Assembly (NCBI GenBank): GCA_012729315.1
Contig: JAAYDI010000103.1
Location: 32,460-96,459, forward strand
Origin: Planctomycetaceae bacterium
GTDB lineage: Bacteria; Planctomycetota; Planctomycetia; Pirellulales; Pirellulaceae
DNA: 64,000 nucleotides
Direction: 5' to 3'
The notes beneath the pieces are model-generated. The model worked only from the letters and a program-made list of their open reading frames with translations, searched no databases and was not told the DNA's origin. The position numbers were made by a program, and so were the translations under genes. The first letter of the stretch is position 1; the number at the start of each line of letters is the position of its first letter. Shown here one piece after another: positions 37,350-47,300 of this stretch.

Positions 37350-38085
37350 CTGGAAGATGCATCTGACCCGCCAGGAGGCGGTGGTGCTGGCACAGCAGAT
37401 TGCCCAGCGCTCTGGCGATACCACCACTGCTGACCTGGCCATCTGTCCGCCGAGCGTGTACTTGGACGCCGTTGGGGCGGTTATCCGGGGCACGGACGTC
37501 GGCCTGGGCGCTCAGAACATGTATTTCGAGCCGAACGGTGCCTTTACCGGTGAGATCAGCGGCAGCATGCTCGTCGACTTGCAGTGCCGGTACGTGATCC
37601 TGGGGCACAGCGAGCGGCGGCATATCCTGGGCGAGACCGACGAGGATGTGAACCGCAAGACCGCAGTGGCACTGGAACTGGGCCTGGTGCCGATCGTCTG
37701 CGTGGGCGAGACACTGGCGGAACGCGAGGCGGGGAAGACGGCGGCGGTGGTCAGCGGCCAGTGCGCCGGGTCGCTCGCCGGCCTGTCCGCAGAGCAGATG
37801 CAGCAGGTGGTCATTGCCTACGAACCGGTGTGGGCGATCGGGACGGGCAAAGTGGCCACGCCGGAGCAGGCGGAGGCGGTTCATGCCGATCTTCGCAGGT
37901 TGCTCGAGACCCGCTACAATGCGGCCGTCGCCGAGACGGTCCGCATCCTCTACGGGGGCAGCGTCAAGCCGGACAACGCCGCCGCCCTGCTCTCGCAGAA
38001 GAATATCGACGGGGCGCTCGTCGGCGGCGCCGCGCTCAAGGCGGATAGCTTTTTCGGTATCGTGGCGGGCGTCGGAGACGCGTAG
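37324..38085 (+). CDS. tpiA: triose-phosphate isomerase
   Basis: The 253-residue enzyme interconverts glyceraldehyde 3-phosphate and dihydroxyacetone phosphate. N9 and K11 in GNWKMH, the histidine in ILGHSERR, the glutamate in [12 protein letters not shown] and the YGGSVKP phosphate loop are present. The start is GTG at 37324 with GGAGG about ten bases upstream, inside the aroF end. Confidence 0.96.
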   Translation: MRRPLIAGNWKMHLTRQEAVVLAQQIAQRSGDTTTADLAICPPSVYLDAVGAVIRGTDVGLGAQNMYFEPNGAFTGEISGSMLVDLQCRYVILGHSERRHILGETDEDVNRKTAVALELGLVPIVCVGETLAEREAGKTAAVVSGQCAGSLAGLSAEQMQQVVIAYEPVWAIGTGKVATPEQAEAVHADLRRLLETRYNAAVAETVRILYGGSVKPDNAAALLSQKNIDGALVGGAALKADSFFGIVAGVGDA

Positions 38086-38155
38086 CGGGAGCCCTGCACG
38101 CCGCTGGCGACCGAGGTGTCAATAAAACCCGAACCGGTGAAGGAAGCTCAGTGCG

Positions 38156-38545
38156 ATGACCGCTCTGTCCGTTCTCTTTGGCTTTCTGATGTTTCTGACC
38201 GCGCTGTTCCTGATCCTGCTCGTGCTCGTTCAACGCGGGCGCGGAGGGGGGCTGTCGGGCGCGCTGGGAGGCATGGGCGGCCAGAGTGCCTTCGGCACCA
38301 AGGCCGGCGATCTGTTCACACGCATCACGATGGGGGTGGCGACGTTCTGGATTCTCCTGTGCATCGCCGCCATCCTGCTGATGAATCCACAGCGGAGATC
38401 AATGACGGACGCCAGTCGGGGAGGGCAGGAGTTCACCCGGCCGACCACCGATGGTGCCGCTGAGACGGTGAGTCCGGCCGGGACGGCCACAACGAACGCC
38501 ACGCCCGCACCCGCGGCACCCGCGCCGGCCGCAAATCCCCAGTAA
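38156..38545 (+). CDS. secG: protein translocase subunit SecG
   Basis: The 129-residue protein has two membrane segments (residues 4-26 and about 60-78) separated by [30 protein letters not shown], the SecG signature, and a proline/alanine/threonine-rich C-terminal tail of about 45 residues, longer than in most bacteria. SecG helps the SecYEG channel. It lies 70 bases after tpiA, the usual neighbour in many genomes. Confidence 0.93.
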   Translation: MTALSVLFGFLMFLTALFLILLVLVQRGRGGGLSGALGGMGGQSAFGTKAGDLFTRITMGVATFWILLCIAAILLMNPQRRSMTDASRGGQEFTRPTTDGAAETVSPAGTATTNATPAPAAPAPAANPQ

Positions 38546-38622
38546 CCTGAACTCCAGTCGCCTGATTTCCCCCCGCACCGCGGGGCGAAGGCGGCTGTCG
38601 CGGACGCAGGACCACCCCGGGA

Positions 38623-38672
38623 GCCGGCGATGGGGGCCGGCGACCGGTGCCCGCGCGACAGGGGGCTTTTTT
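38623..38672 (+). terminator. weak hairpin plus T-run before yicC
   Basis: GCCGGC palindromic halves at 38623-38628 and 38636-38641 are followed by a GC-rich stretch and a run of six T at 38667-38672. The T run lies about 25 bases after the stem, with only a short GCCC/GGGC pairing directly before it, so this is a weak candidate. Confidence 0.3.
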
Positions 38673-38689
38673 CGAGGAGTATTCCAGCC

Positions 38690-39583
38690 TTGCTCCTGAG
38701 CATGACCGGCCATGGCGAAGCGCAGTCGCACGGCGATGGGGTGACGTTCACCGTGGAGGTGCGGACCCTCAACAGCCGTTACTTCAAACTGGTCGTGCGC
38801 ACAGGGGACGCAGGGGAAGGGTACCAGGCGTGGGAGCCGCGGATCGAGACGGTGGTCCGCCAGCGGGTGCGGCGAGGCACCGTGCAGGTCACGGTGCAGG
38901 TCGACCGGGAAGTGGCTCCCGACCAGTACCAACTCAACACGGCCGTGCTGGCCCAGTACCGCCGGCAGCTGGAAGAACTCTGCGACCGGCTGCATATCGT
39001 GGAGTCGATCCGGATGGAATCGTTGCTGTCCCTGCCGGGTGTCGTCGATGAACACATGGGGGGGGCGGCGGCCATCGAGGAGGAGTGGCCGGTGCTCGAG
39101 TCGGCTCTGCAGCAGGCGCTGGCCAACCTGGATGCCATGCGGCAGGAGGAAGGGGGGGCAATGGCGGCCGATCTGACCGGCAATTGCCAGCTGATCCGGG
39201 CGGGGCTCGACCGGATCACCGAACGGGCGCCGCTGGTGGCTGAAGCCTACCGGACCCGGTTGACTGAACGGCTCAACAAGCTCCTGCATGAATTCGGTTC
39301 GCACATCGAACCGGCCGACGTGGTGCGCGAAGTTGGGACTTTTGCCGAGCGGAGCGACATCTCGGAAGAACTCGTCCGGCTGCGCAGCCATCTCGATCAG
39401 TTCCGGGGCGTTGTGGCCCTGCCGGAGAGCAGTGGCCGGAAGCTGGACTTCCTGACGCAGGAGATGTTTCGCGAGGCGAATACGATCGGGTCCAAAGCCA
39501 ACGACGCGGAGATTGCGGGCCATGTCGTGGAGATCAAGTCGCTGATCGAACGTATGCGGGAGATGATCCAGAACATCGAATGA
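38690..39583 (+). CDS. yicC: YicC/YloC family endoribonuclease
   Basis: The 297-residue protein matches the family from LLSMTGHGEA through VEVRTLNSRYFKL, TVQVTVQVDR and the C-terminal DUF1732-like QEMFREANTIGSKANDAEI with LIERMREMIQNIE. YicC-type proteins are RNases or RNase adaptors. The start is TTG at 38690 with GAGGAG ten bases upstream, giving the usual MLLSMTG beginning; the frame is open further back to 38630. It overlaps gmk by an ATGA, so the two are coupled. Confidence 0.9.
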   Translation: MLLSMTGHGEAQSHGDGVTFTVEVRTLNSRYFKLVVRTGDAGEGYQAWEPRIETVVRQRVRRGTVQVTVQVDREVAPDQYQLNTAVLAQYRRQLEELCDRLHIVESIRMESLLSLPGVVDEHMGGAAAIEEEWPVLESALQQALANLDAMRQEEGGAMAADLTGNCQLIRAGLDRITERAPLVAEAYRTRLTERLNKLLHEFGSHIEPADVVREVGTFAERSDISEELVRLRSHLDQFRGVVALPESSGRKLDFLTQEMFREANTIGSKANDAEIAGHVVEIKSLIERMREMIQNIE

Positions 39584-40155
39584 ACGCCTCTGCCGCCAAA
39601 GTGGTGATTATTTCGGGGCCGTCGGGAGCGGGGAAGTCGACGGTCGTGGCGCGTCTGCTCGCGGTCTGCCCGGTCCCGCTCCGGCTGAGCGTTTCGGCCA
39701 CCACCCGCGCGCCGCGGCCGGGAGAGCGGGATGGCGTGCACTACTATTTCGTCGCCCGCGACGAATTCCAGCGCCGCCGGCAACGGGGCGAGTTCCTGGA
39801 ATGCAAGGAGGTCTTCGGGTGCGGCGACTGGTATGGCACGCTGCGGAGCGAAGTCGCCACTGGCCAGACGGAAGGGAAATGGGTACTGTTAGAAATTGAC
39901 GTCGAAGGGGCCATGTCAGTGCTGGAGGAGATCCCGGACGCCGTGACCATCTTCCTACATCCCGGCTCGCTGGAAGAACTGGCACAGCGGCTGACGCGGC
40001 GCGGCACCGAGTCAAGCCAATCGCTGGCCCGCCGCCTGGATGTGGCGCGGACCGAGATGGAATGTGCGCGCGCGTACCAGTACGAAGTGATCAATGATAC
40101 AGTGGATCGGGCCGTTCAGGAAATCTGTGGGATCCTGCAGCGCTGCGGAGAGTAA
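39580..40155 (+). CDS. gmk: guanylate kinase
   Basis: The 191-residue enzyme phosphorylates GMP to GDP. P-loop GPSGAGKST is at residues 13-21, followed by SVSATTRAPRPGERDGVHYYFV (GMP binding), the EFQRRRQRGEFLE helix and the LLEIDVEGA core. The start overlaps the yicC stop. Confidence 0.96.
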   Translation: MNASAAKVVIISGPSGAGKSTVVARLLAVCPVPLRLSVSATTRAPRPGERDGVHYYFVARDEFQRRRQRGEFLECKEVFGCGDWYGTLRSEVATGQTEGKWVLLEIDVEGAMSVLEEIPDAVTIFLHPGSLEELAQRLTRRGTESSQSLARRLDVARTEMECARAYQYEVINDTVDRAVQEICGILQRCGE

Positions 40156-40159
40156 GTTC

Positions 40160-40423
40160 ATGCTTGAAGAACTCAAAGAAGAAGAAATCGTCAACAAGGT
40201 GGGTGGTCGTTTCAAGCTGTCGACCCTCATCCAGAAACGCCTCGTGCAGCTCAACGCCGGCAGCCGCGCGCTGGTCGATCTGGACACCAGCGACAAGATG
40301 GCGGTGGTGCTCCAGGAAATCATGCAGGACAAGATCTTCCTCGACACGTCCAACGAGGTGAAGATCACCGGGGAGTTGCCGGCAGACGGGGGCGGCATGG
40401 GATTCGATCCGACAGACCTGTAG
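40160..40423 (+). CDS. rpoZ: DNA-directed RNA polymerase omega subunit
   Basis: The 87-residue protein has the omega pattern GGRFKLSTLIQKRLVQLNAGSRALV and a following helix. The ATG at 40160 is used. The gmk-rpoZ-coaBC order supports the assignment, which would be less sure from the sequence alone. Omega helps assembly and stability of RNA polymerase. Confidence 0.8.
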   Translation: MLEELKEEEIVNKVGGRFKLSTLIQKRLVQLNAGSRALVDLDTSDKMAVVLQEIMQDKIFLDTSNEVKITGELPADGGGMGFDPTDL

Positions 40424-40438
40424 TGGCATGGTTGCCCC

Positions 40439-40987
40439 ATGATCGACCGGGAAGTACTCATCGGGATCACCGGCGGCATTGCCGCTTACAAGACGGCCGC
40501 GCTGGTCAGCCAGTTGGTGCAAGGGGGAGCGCGCGTGAGCGTGGCCATGACGCGTGCGGCCAGCGAGTTTGTCGGGAAGTCGACGCTGGCCGCACTTTCC
40601 GGGCGGCCGGTGGCCACCGACGTGTTTGCCCCTGACCTGTTCCCGCTCGGAGCGCACATCGAACTGGCCCAGCGGGCCGAGCTGTTCTGCGTCGCCCCGG
40701 CGACAGCCGACTTTTTGGCGAAAGCTGCACACGGTCTGGCCGACGACCTGGTGTCCACCCTCTACCTGGCCTGCACCGGGCCGGTGCTGATCGCCCCGGC
40801 GATGAACCCCGACATGTGGGCCAAACCGGCCGTGCAGCGGAACGTGCGGCAGCTGCAGGAGGACGGTGCGACCATCATCACGCCGGATGACGGCTGGCTC
40901 AGCTGCCGGCGCAGCGGGCCAGGCCGGATGGCCGAGCCCGACCGGATCCAGTTGGCCATTGAGGCGGTGCTGCACGGCCCCGGCTGA
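40439..40987 (+). CDS. coaC: phosphopantothenoylcysteine decarboxylase (CoaC-type)
   Basis: The 182-residue flavoprotein (FMN) has MIDREVLIGITGGIAAYKTAAL, HIELAQRAELFCVAPATADFL and the APAMNPDMW substrate motif. It decarboxylates phosphopantothenoylcysteine in coenzyme A synthesis. It stands as a separate gene; the synthetase half follows at 41010 as another gene, whereas most bacteria fuse the two as CoaBC. Confidence 0.9.
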   Translation: MIDREVLIGITGGIAAYKTAALVSQLVQGGARVSVAMTRAASEFVGKSTLAALSGRPVATDVFAPDLFPLGAHIELAQRAELFCVAPATADFLAKAAHGLADDLVSTLYLACTGPVLIAPAMNPDMWAKPAVQRNVRQLQEDGATIITPDDGWLSCRRSGPGRMAEPDRIQLAIEAVLHGPG

Positions 40988-41009
40988 AGCACGCTCCCAG
41001 GCACGATCC

Positions 41010-41660
41010 ATGGCACGCATCCTGATCACCTCCGGTCCCACGCGGCAGTACCTCGATCCCGTACGCTTCCTGACCAATGCGTCCAGTGGCCAGATGGGCT
41101 GTGCGCTGGCCGCTGCGGCGCTGGCCCAGGGGCATGCGGTGGTCGTGGTGTCCGGTCCGGTGCAGCTCGAGTATCCGCCCGCCGCGCGTCTCGTGCATGT
41201 GGTGAGCACCGAGGAGATGCTCGCGGCCTGCCAGCGCGAGTTCTCCGGCTGCGACGGGCTGATCGCCGCCGCCGCCCCGTGCGATTACCGGCCGCAACAG
41301 GTGGCGGAACAGAAGCTCGCCAAGACCGGCCAGCCGCTGCTCCTGGAGCTGATCGAGACCCCCGATATCGTGGCGACCCTGGCCGTCGAGAAACGCCCCG
41401 CGCAGTGGCTGGTGGGCTTCGCGCTGGAGACTCACGAGCGGCGCAGGCGGGCCCTGCAGAAACTCCAAAAGAAAAGCTGCGACCTGATCGTGCTCAACGG
41501 ACCGCAGGCGATCAATGCGGACGCGAACGCTGTCGAAGTGCTGGATCGCCATGGGGCGGTCGTGCTGGCGGCCGAAGGCGCGAAAGCCAGCGTGGCGCGG
41601 CAAATCTTCGAGCTCATCGAGCGGAGCCTGATTCGGCCGCACGGAGCGTGCGATTCGTGA
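41010..41660 (+). CDS. coaB: phosphopantothenate-cysteine ligase (CoaB-type)
   Basis: The 216-residue protein begins with ARILITSGPTRQYLDPVRFLTNASSGQMG, the nucleotide-binding start of CoaB, then CDGLIAAAAPCDYRP, KLAKTGQPLLLELIETPDI, VGFALET and the KKSCDLIVLNGPQAINADANAVEVL end. It makes phosphopantothenoylcysteine. It starts 22 bases after coaC. The split into two chains is known from some Firmicutes and other groups. Confidence 0.9.
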   Translation: MARILITSGPTRQYLDPVRFLTNASSGQMGCALAAAALAQGHAVVVVSGPVQLEYPPAARLVHVVSTEEMLAACQREFSGCDGLIAAAAPCDYRPQQVAEQKLAKTGQPLLLELIETPDIVATLAVEKRPAQWLVGFALETHERRRRALQKLQKKSCDLIVLNGPQAINADANAVEVLDRHGAVVLAAEGAKASVARQIFELIERSLIRPHGACDS

Positions 41661-41919
41661 CGCGCCGGGAGGGGCCCCGGCTGCCGGCACAGCCCGTACA
41701 GGGCACGCCACCCGCACCCGCGCTGCGGCGCCCAGGTGGTCGCCGGCCGACCGCGGCTGACTGGGCCGGCCGCCTCCCCTGCCAGCATGACGTATCGTTG
41801 AGTGGACAGGAGGGGCACGTTGCCGATCCACGCGCGCTCTGTGGTCGTCGGACGTCGAATCGGACTGGCATGGCGCACGCGAGCCAGGAGGGCCCAGCTT
41901 CGGTGGGAGGACGTGTTCG
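41661..41919. other. gap without a recognisable gene
   Basis: No gene, hairpin with T run or clear promoter is seen between coaB and the small DUF4177-like gene. Confidence 0.35.
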
Positions 41920-42135
41920 ATGGAACAAGCTGTATTGCAGAAGTGGGAATACCTGGTGGAAGAAATGAACAGCACGGATGCCCTCCGTTCCGTGCTCGCA
42001 CGCCTCGGTGAGAATGGCTGGGAGTTGGTCAGCGTGGTGCGCGGCACCAATGTTGATGCGGCCGGTCCGGTCAAGACGCTGCGCGTCCGCAAAGGCGAGG
42101 CGCTGTGCGCCGTGTTCAAACGTCCCCGGGGCTGA
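41920..42135 (+). CDS. DUF4177-like small protein
   Basis: The 71-residue protein carries the DUF4177 pattern WEYLVEEMNSTDALRSVLARLGENGWELVSVVRG ending in a FKRP strand. Members of this family are small single-domain proteins of unknown function. The ATG at 41920 is preceded by a purine-rich stretch. Whether it belongs to the coaB transcript is not clear because of the gap. Confidence 0.75.
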   Translation: MEQAVLQKWEYLVEEMNSTDALRSVLARLGENGWELVSVVRGTNVDAAGPVKTLRVRKGEALCAVFKRPRG

Positions 42136-42160
42136 GTTGTCTGGTCAGCAGCCGGACGCG

Positions 42161-42922
42161 TCACGTAGTCAGCGGCGGGGCCGTGGCAACCGTTTCCCGC
42201 AGCAACTCAGCTAACAGCTCCGCGTCCCCGGTGCGCGGCATCAGCACCGCACGCGATCGCGCGCGGCGCAAGACACCCTTCTCCAGCCGTCCTGCGAAAT
42301 AGGTCGTCTCCAACGCCGTCGCACGCCGGGCCGCGTCCCAGCTCAACCGCGCGTGCACCAGATCGTTCGGTGTGAGAATGTGCCCGTAACTGCAAGCCAA
42401 CGCCGGCAGTCGCGCAAGCAGTGCCTGACAGGCTGCCGCAACGTCCACCACTTGAGGCGACGCGTCAGGCCAGCTGACGGGGCGGTAGTCGCTGGCGGCC
42501 GCGCCACCGCTCAACAGCATCCACTCGCGACCAGGCAGCACGCTGGTCACCTGCACGCGTGGATCACTGTCAAGGTACTGCGTCTGCACTGACACGAGTA
42601 CCTCCAGCACGATACCCGGTGCCGCGTGCGGCTGGTGCACTACGCGCCAACGCACTTGGCGCCTACACACTTGCGGGCGGACCTCACGGTCCGACCCCTC
42701 GGCGTAGGTGACAATCAGATCGTTCCCGCGGATGTACGCGTCTTCAATCCGCTCAGCGCGTTCGTCTCCGCGTGCCACGGTCACCTGCATCAAGGCCGCA
42801 TCTGACAGCGCGGCACCATCCCATGTAATCGCCTGCAGACCACGCGAGGGATAGGCCAGATCCATGGCCGCGCAAAAACTCGCAGACTCCCACCGCACGC
42901 TCGACCGTTCCAAGTGCCACAT
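42161..42922 (-). CDS. hypothetical protein with an attenuator-like leader
   Basis: The 253-residue protein has no signal peptide or membrane segment. It has several beta-strand-rich parts (YIRGNDLIVTYAEG, VLEVLVSVQTQYLD, PRVQVTSVLPG) and a helical end (EKGVLRRARSRAVLM, ELLAELLRETVA). I do not recognise a domain. It converges with the DUF4177-like gene. An intrinsic terminator-like hairpin on this strand lies only about 50 bases upstream of its start, which suggests control of readthrough into the gene. Confidence 0.65.
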   Translation of the reverse strand: MWHLERSSVRWESASFCAAMDLAYPSRGLQAITWDGAALSDAALMQVTVARGDERAERIEDAYIRGNDLIVTYAEGSDREVRPQVCRRQVRWRVVHQPHAAPGIVLEVLVSVQTQYLDSDPRVQVTSVLPGREWMLLSGGAAASDYRPVSWPDASPQVVDVAAACQALLARLPALACSYGHILTPNDLVHARLSWDAARRATALETTYFAGRLEKGVLRRARSRAVLMPRTGDAELLAELLRETVATAPPLTT

Positions 42923-42970
42923 TCGCTGGCCGCCTCCTGCAACAACACCGGCAAACCAAAACCGGCAACC

Positions 42971-43009
42971 AAAAAACCCCGCCGTACGCAGCTAGGCGTA
43001 ACGGCGGGG
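42971..43009 (-). terminator. intrinsic terminator in the leader of the 42161-42922 gene
   Basis: On the minus strand the stem arms CCCCGCCGT (43009-43001, continuing inward as TACGC) and ACGGCGGGG (42985-42977) are followed by six T (42976-42971). It is upstream of a gene on the same strand and no other minus-strand gene precedes it for several hundred bases, so it is better read as an attenuator than as the end of a gene. Confidence 0.6.
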
Positions 43010-43032
43010 CCGGAACAGAGAAGAGGCCGGTT

Positions 43033-43048
43033 TTACCCCGCGGGGTAA
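43033..43048. promoter_or_regulatory. 16-bp perfect palindrome upstream of the attenuator
   Basis: TTACCCCGCGGGGTAA is a perfect palindrome, about 24 bases before the hairpin on the minus strand. It could be an operator or the competing stem of an attenuator. Confidence 0.4.
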
Positions 43049-43474
43049 GCAGATAAAAATGAATATGACCTGTGACCTCGAAGCCGGCAGCCACTCGCCA
43101 CCACGCTACCAGTCACCACCCCTGATGATACCAAGATCCAAGTGCGTGTCCATAGTTTTGTGCAAAAAATCAGACCTCGCTGCCGCTCCAAAGGACGCCG
43201 TCCGCACGCTGCCGGCCGATACGGGTGGGCTCCACCACTTTATCGTCTGTATTATCAACACTATCAACCGCCGCCCGCCGCTGAACGCTGGCAGCTTGTC
43301 CCCGGCGCGGTCGAGCCGGTAGAGCACTATAATCGGTGAGTGCACCCGGTCAGGTGGACCTCTGGTGTGCGCCTCCTGCGGCGTGCTCCCCCCCGGTGGC
43401 CGAAGTGACGCGCCCCCCGACAACAACCACTCCTAATACAACTCAATACACTCAATACACAGGAACAGCTGGCG

Positions 43475-44284
43475 ATGACGGACTTCATGGCGGTCGGCCA
43501 ACAAGTGGCCCGCGAATGTGGTCGAGTGCTGCTCGAGATGCGTGGGTCGATCAACCCGCAAGTTAAGGCGCCAAAGGACCTTGTGACCGAGGCCGACTAC
43601 CGGTCCCAGGAGACGGCGCGGCGGATCTTGCACGATGCGTTCCCGGCACACCGATTCCTCGGCGAAGAAGACACAGCTGACATGCCGGACGCGCCGCCCG
43701 CAGCGACCGGCCCCGACTCCGACTACTGTTGGATCGTGGATCCACTCGACGGGACCCTGAACTACGTGCGGCAGCTGCCAAATTACTGTGTGTCGGTGGC
43801 GCTGCGTCATGGTCAACAGGTCCTGATGGGGGTCGTATACGACCCGATCCAGGACGAGTGTTTTTCGGCGGAGTTGGGCGGTGGGGCGCTGCTCAACGGC
43901 CGACCCATCCATGTCAGTGATTGTGAACACGTCGACCAGGCGCTCATCGCTGCGAGCTTACCCACGGTCGTGCCACGTAACTCGCCAGAGGTGGGGCGGT
44001 TCATTGAAGTGATGCACTCGGCTCAGGCCATCCGCAGGCTGGGTTCGGCGGCATTGAGTCTCTGTTACGTAGCCTGCGGTCGTCTGGATGCATATTGGGC
44101 GACCTGTGTGAAAGTGTGGGATGTTGCCGCGGGACAGCTGATTGTGCGAGAGGCGGGTGGGACGCTGTCCGGGCCGGAAGGCACTCCGTTCGAATTGGAC
44201 CGGCCGCAGTTCGTTACGGCGGCGACGCCGCAGCTTCACGGCCAGCTGCTGGAGGTGCTGCGTTGTGCGGCGGGCCGTTGCTGA
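43475..44284 (+). CDS. inositol monophosphatase family protein
   Basis: The 269-residue enzyme carries the family motifs: FLGEEDTAD (metal-binding glutamates 64-65), WIVDPLDGTLNYVRQLP (D89, D92 metal ligands) and VKVWDVAAGQLIVREAGG near the C-terminus. The family includes inositol monophosphatase SuhB, fructose bisphosphatase-like and 3'-phosphoadenosine phosphatase enzymes; the substrate here cannot be fixed. It precedes the giant envelope proteins by 82 bases. Confidence 0.9.
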   Translation: MTDFMAVGQQVARECGRVLLEMRGSINPQVKAPKDLVTEADYRSQETARRILHDAFPAHRFLGEEDTADMPDAPPAATGPDSDYCWIVDPLDGTLNYVRQLPNYCVSVALRHGQQVLMGVVYDPIQDECFSAELGGGALLNGRPIHVSDCEHVDQALIAASLPTVVPRNSPEVGRFIEVMHSAQAIRRLGSAALSLCYVACGRLDAYWATCVKVWDVAAGQLIVREAGGTLSGPEGTPFELDRPQFVTAATPQLHGQLLEVLRCAAGRC

Positions 44285-44366
44285 AGAGTCGGACGCTCTG
44301 GGGAGAGAAAAAATGTTGGCTCGTGCGGGGGACTGTGCCTAAACTAGAGGCTTAGCTCGTCTCTGC

Positions 44367-47300
44367 ATGTTTCACGCGCTATCGGAACAACCGACGCGTC
44401 TTTGGACGTGTCCCTTCATAGGCAAGATCGCCGTGCGTACTAGGTGGTTGCTGCTAATCCTGATCGGCCTCACTGGCGGCAACGGGGGGAGGCCCCCGGC
44501 CGGCGCTCAGGAACTGCCAGCATCGGCGGTAGTTACGTCACCGCAGCCGGCCGTGGAGGAGGTCCAGCCGGGTGGCTTCTATCTGCGGAACGAGAAAGGG
44601 GAGCTGGTCTACGTTCCGGACGTTTCGTACGAGCAGTTCGAGCAGCTGTTGAAAGCCCAGCGCAACCGGACCGAGTGGCAGCAGCCGGCATTCGTGATGA
44701 CCGACATGGCCATGGATGCCACGCTCACGGGCGATCGCCTGGAGCTGGATGTCACGTTCATGCTGCAGGGACGCGAGTTGGCGGGGGTGGCTGCGGGCAC
44801 TTGGTTCCGCGTGCCGTTGCGTTTTTCCAATGGGGTGCTGATCAAGGAGCCGTTGTTTGTGGGGCCAGGCGGCCACTTCCTGACATTTGACAGTGCCCAG
44901 GATGGTTACGTGTGTTGGCTGCAGACCGGCGGGGACGCCACCCACGACACCACCCACAAAGTCACCCTGCGGCTGTTGCTTCCGGTGGATCAGGTGGGGG
45001 ACGAGTCCCGGCTTGCGCTGTTTGTGCCAAACCCGCTCGCCTCGTCGCTCAAACTGCTCGTGCCGGAAAAAATGGCCGAGGGGACTGTGCGCGACACGGT
45101 GGACGTGGCAGGCCGACCGTTGACGTTTGCTGCCACGCCGGACGGGAAGGGCCAGTTCACGGCGCGTGGCATCCGAGGAGACGTGTCGCTGAGCTGGCAC
45201 GGGTCACGGGACGCCGAGAAGCCCACGGACGTGCGGCTGGAGGTACTCGGCGAGGTCGTGGTGACGGCTGACGAGACGCTGCAGGAGATCCGCGCCGACG
45301 GGCGTTTCCGGGTGCGGGGGTTTGGCGGCCCATTGGAGAGTTTTCAGGTGCGGTTGCCGCCTGGGATGCGGTTACGGGAATCGCACGACATCGGTTATAC
45401 CGTGCGCCCGGTGCAGGCAGAGGATCCAGCTGCGTCGCGCGATCAGGTCGTGGAGGTGCATCTGGATCGTCCGGCGGCGAGCGAGGTGGAGGTCCAGTTG
45501 TGGGCCGAAGTTCCCATGGCTCCGGCCGAACCGGGCGGTCCGCTCACGGTCTCGCAACTGATCGACCAGTCTGCCGAATTCGAGCCGGCGCGATTCGAAT
45601 TTCCGGGCGCTGTGCGACATCACGGTCACATCGATCTGGTCGTGCGTGGCGACTGGGCGTTTGAGGACCGTGACGATCCGGATTTTCCCCGCGTCGGCAC
45701 AGACGCCGGGTCGGCCGGGCCGGACGCTGTCGTGGCGCGGTACCGGTACCACAACCAGCAGCGGTCGCTCAAGGTCTCGATTCGCCAGAAGGCCACACGG
45801 ATCAATGTGGAGCCGACCTACACAGTGTATGTGGACGCACAGCAGGCCCGGCTGCATGCGGAGCTGGTGTGCAGCACGAGTGGTTCGCGGGCCGGTCCGC
45901 TGGCCATTCGCCTCCCGTTCTGGACGGTGGAGATTGTGCGGTTCGCCAACGTGGACAATCCGCTCCCCCTGGACCTGAACGATACCAGTCCGCTCGTCGT
46001 GCCACTCCCGATGGAAGTACAGGCGCTCAAACAGTTCACCTTGCGGATCGAGGCGCGGCAGGATCTGACGGCCAGTGTTGTCTCGGGCACGGGGCCGTTG
46101 CGCCTGGTGTTGCCGATGTTGGAGGCGACCAACCCGTCGCGTGACAACGTGATTGTCAGTCCGGCGACGGTCCTGATGATCCCGGCCGACAACATCCTGC
46201 TGACCCCTCGCCTGCAACAGATGAAGGCGTTGTCGCCGCTGGTCCTGGCCGGCGCGGTGATGGGGACGGAACCGGACGCGGCGTCTGGCCCGGCCGGGTT
46301 TGACGCTGGGAGTCGGGCGGGCAACGGGCCCGTGCCCCGCTTCGCTTACCGGGATCGCGGGCCGTCAGACCAGGCGGTGTTTGTCGGTGACATCCGGATT
46401 CAACCGCAGGCGATTTCTGTGCGAATCGCCAGCACGGCGACGTTGACCCGCACGTCGTGGAGTGTGGAGCAGCGGCTGTCATACAACATCCTGCACGAGC
46501 CGGCGGAGACGCTCACGCTGACGCTGCCCGAGTCCCTGGCGGGCGATGCGCAGCTGGCCCCGCGCCTGCTGCTTGACGATCAGCCGCTGATTCCCACGAT
46601 GGAACAGGGGACCGGCAATGAGCGGCCGCGATTGCAGGTCCGGCTGCCCACGCCGACACTCGGGCCGGTGGAGCTGAAGGTCGTGCATCCGCGGCAGCCG
46701 ATGCCGCATCTGGCGGCCGATGCGCAGGCCCGTCTGTCGCTGCCTCTGCTGTCGCCCGCAACGCGGGCGGACAGTAACACCACGATCGTCGACAACACGT
46801 TGACCGTGGTGGGGGAGGACACGTTGCGCGTGGAAAGCGGCGGCAGTGCCTGGATGCTTGACGAGAGCAAGTCCAACGGCGACAAGCTGGTCCTGGTCAC
46901 GACGTCTGAACATGTGCCGCCCCTGCTGCAGCTATCGCTGCGCGGTACCAGCCCGGCGGGAACCACCGTGCTGCACCAGGTCTGGGTGCAGTCGTGGTTC
47001 GCGCATCAGCAGCGCCGCGATCGGGCCGTGTTCCGCGTCCGCACGCGGGAATCGTTGGTGCGTGTGAATCTGCCGCAGCCGGCCGATGCGGAGGTGCGGC
47101 TGGTGGGCCTGGCCGTGGACGGCCACGAGTTGGCGGTGGAGGAGCTGGGGCCGCAGGGCGAGTTGACGGTGCCGGTCGGTCCGCAGGCGAAGGCGGCGGT
47201 GCACGAGCATGTGATTGAGGTGTGGTACGTGCTGCAGTCGCAGGCGACGGCGCGGGGCCGGCTGAAGATCGAAGCGGCGACGATCAACGCCGTGGATCGG

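Larger units (their letters stand above)
42923..43474. other. 552-base gap before the inositol phosphatase gene
   Basis: Besides the attenuator hairpin and palindrome there is no convincing gene; small open frames show no protein features. Close to the plus-strand gene there is a repeated ACAACTCAATACACTCAATACAC run, about 43438-43460, directly before the start of the phosphatase gene. Confidence 0.45.
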
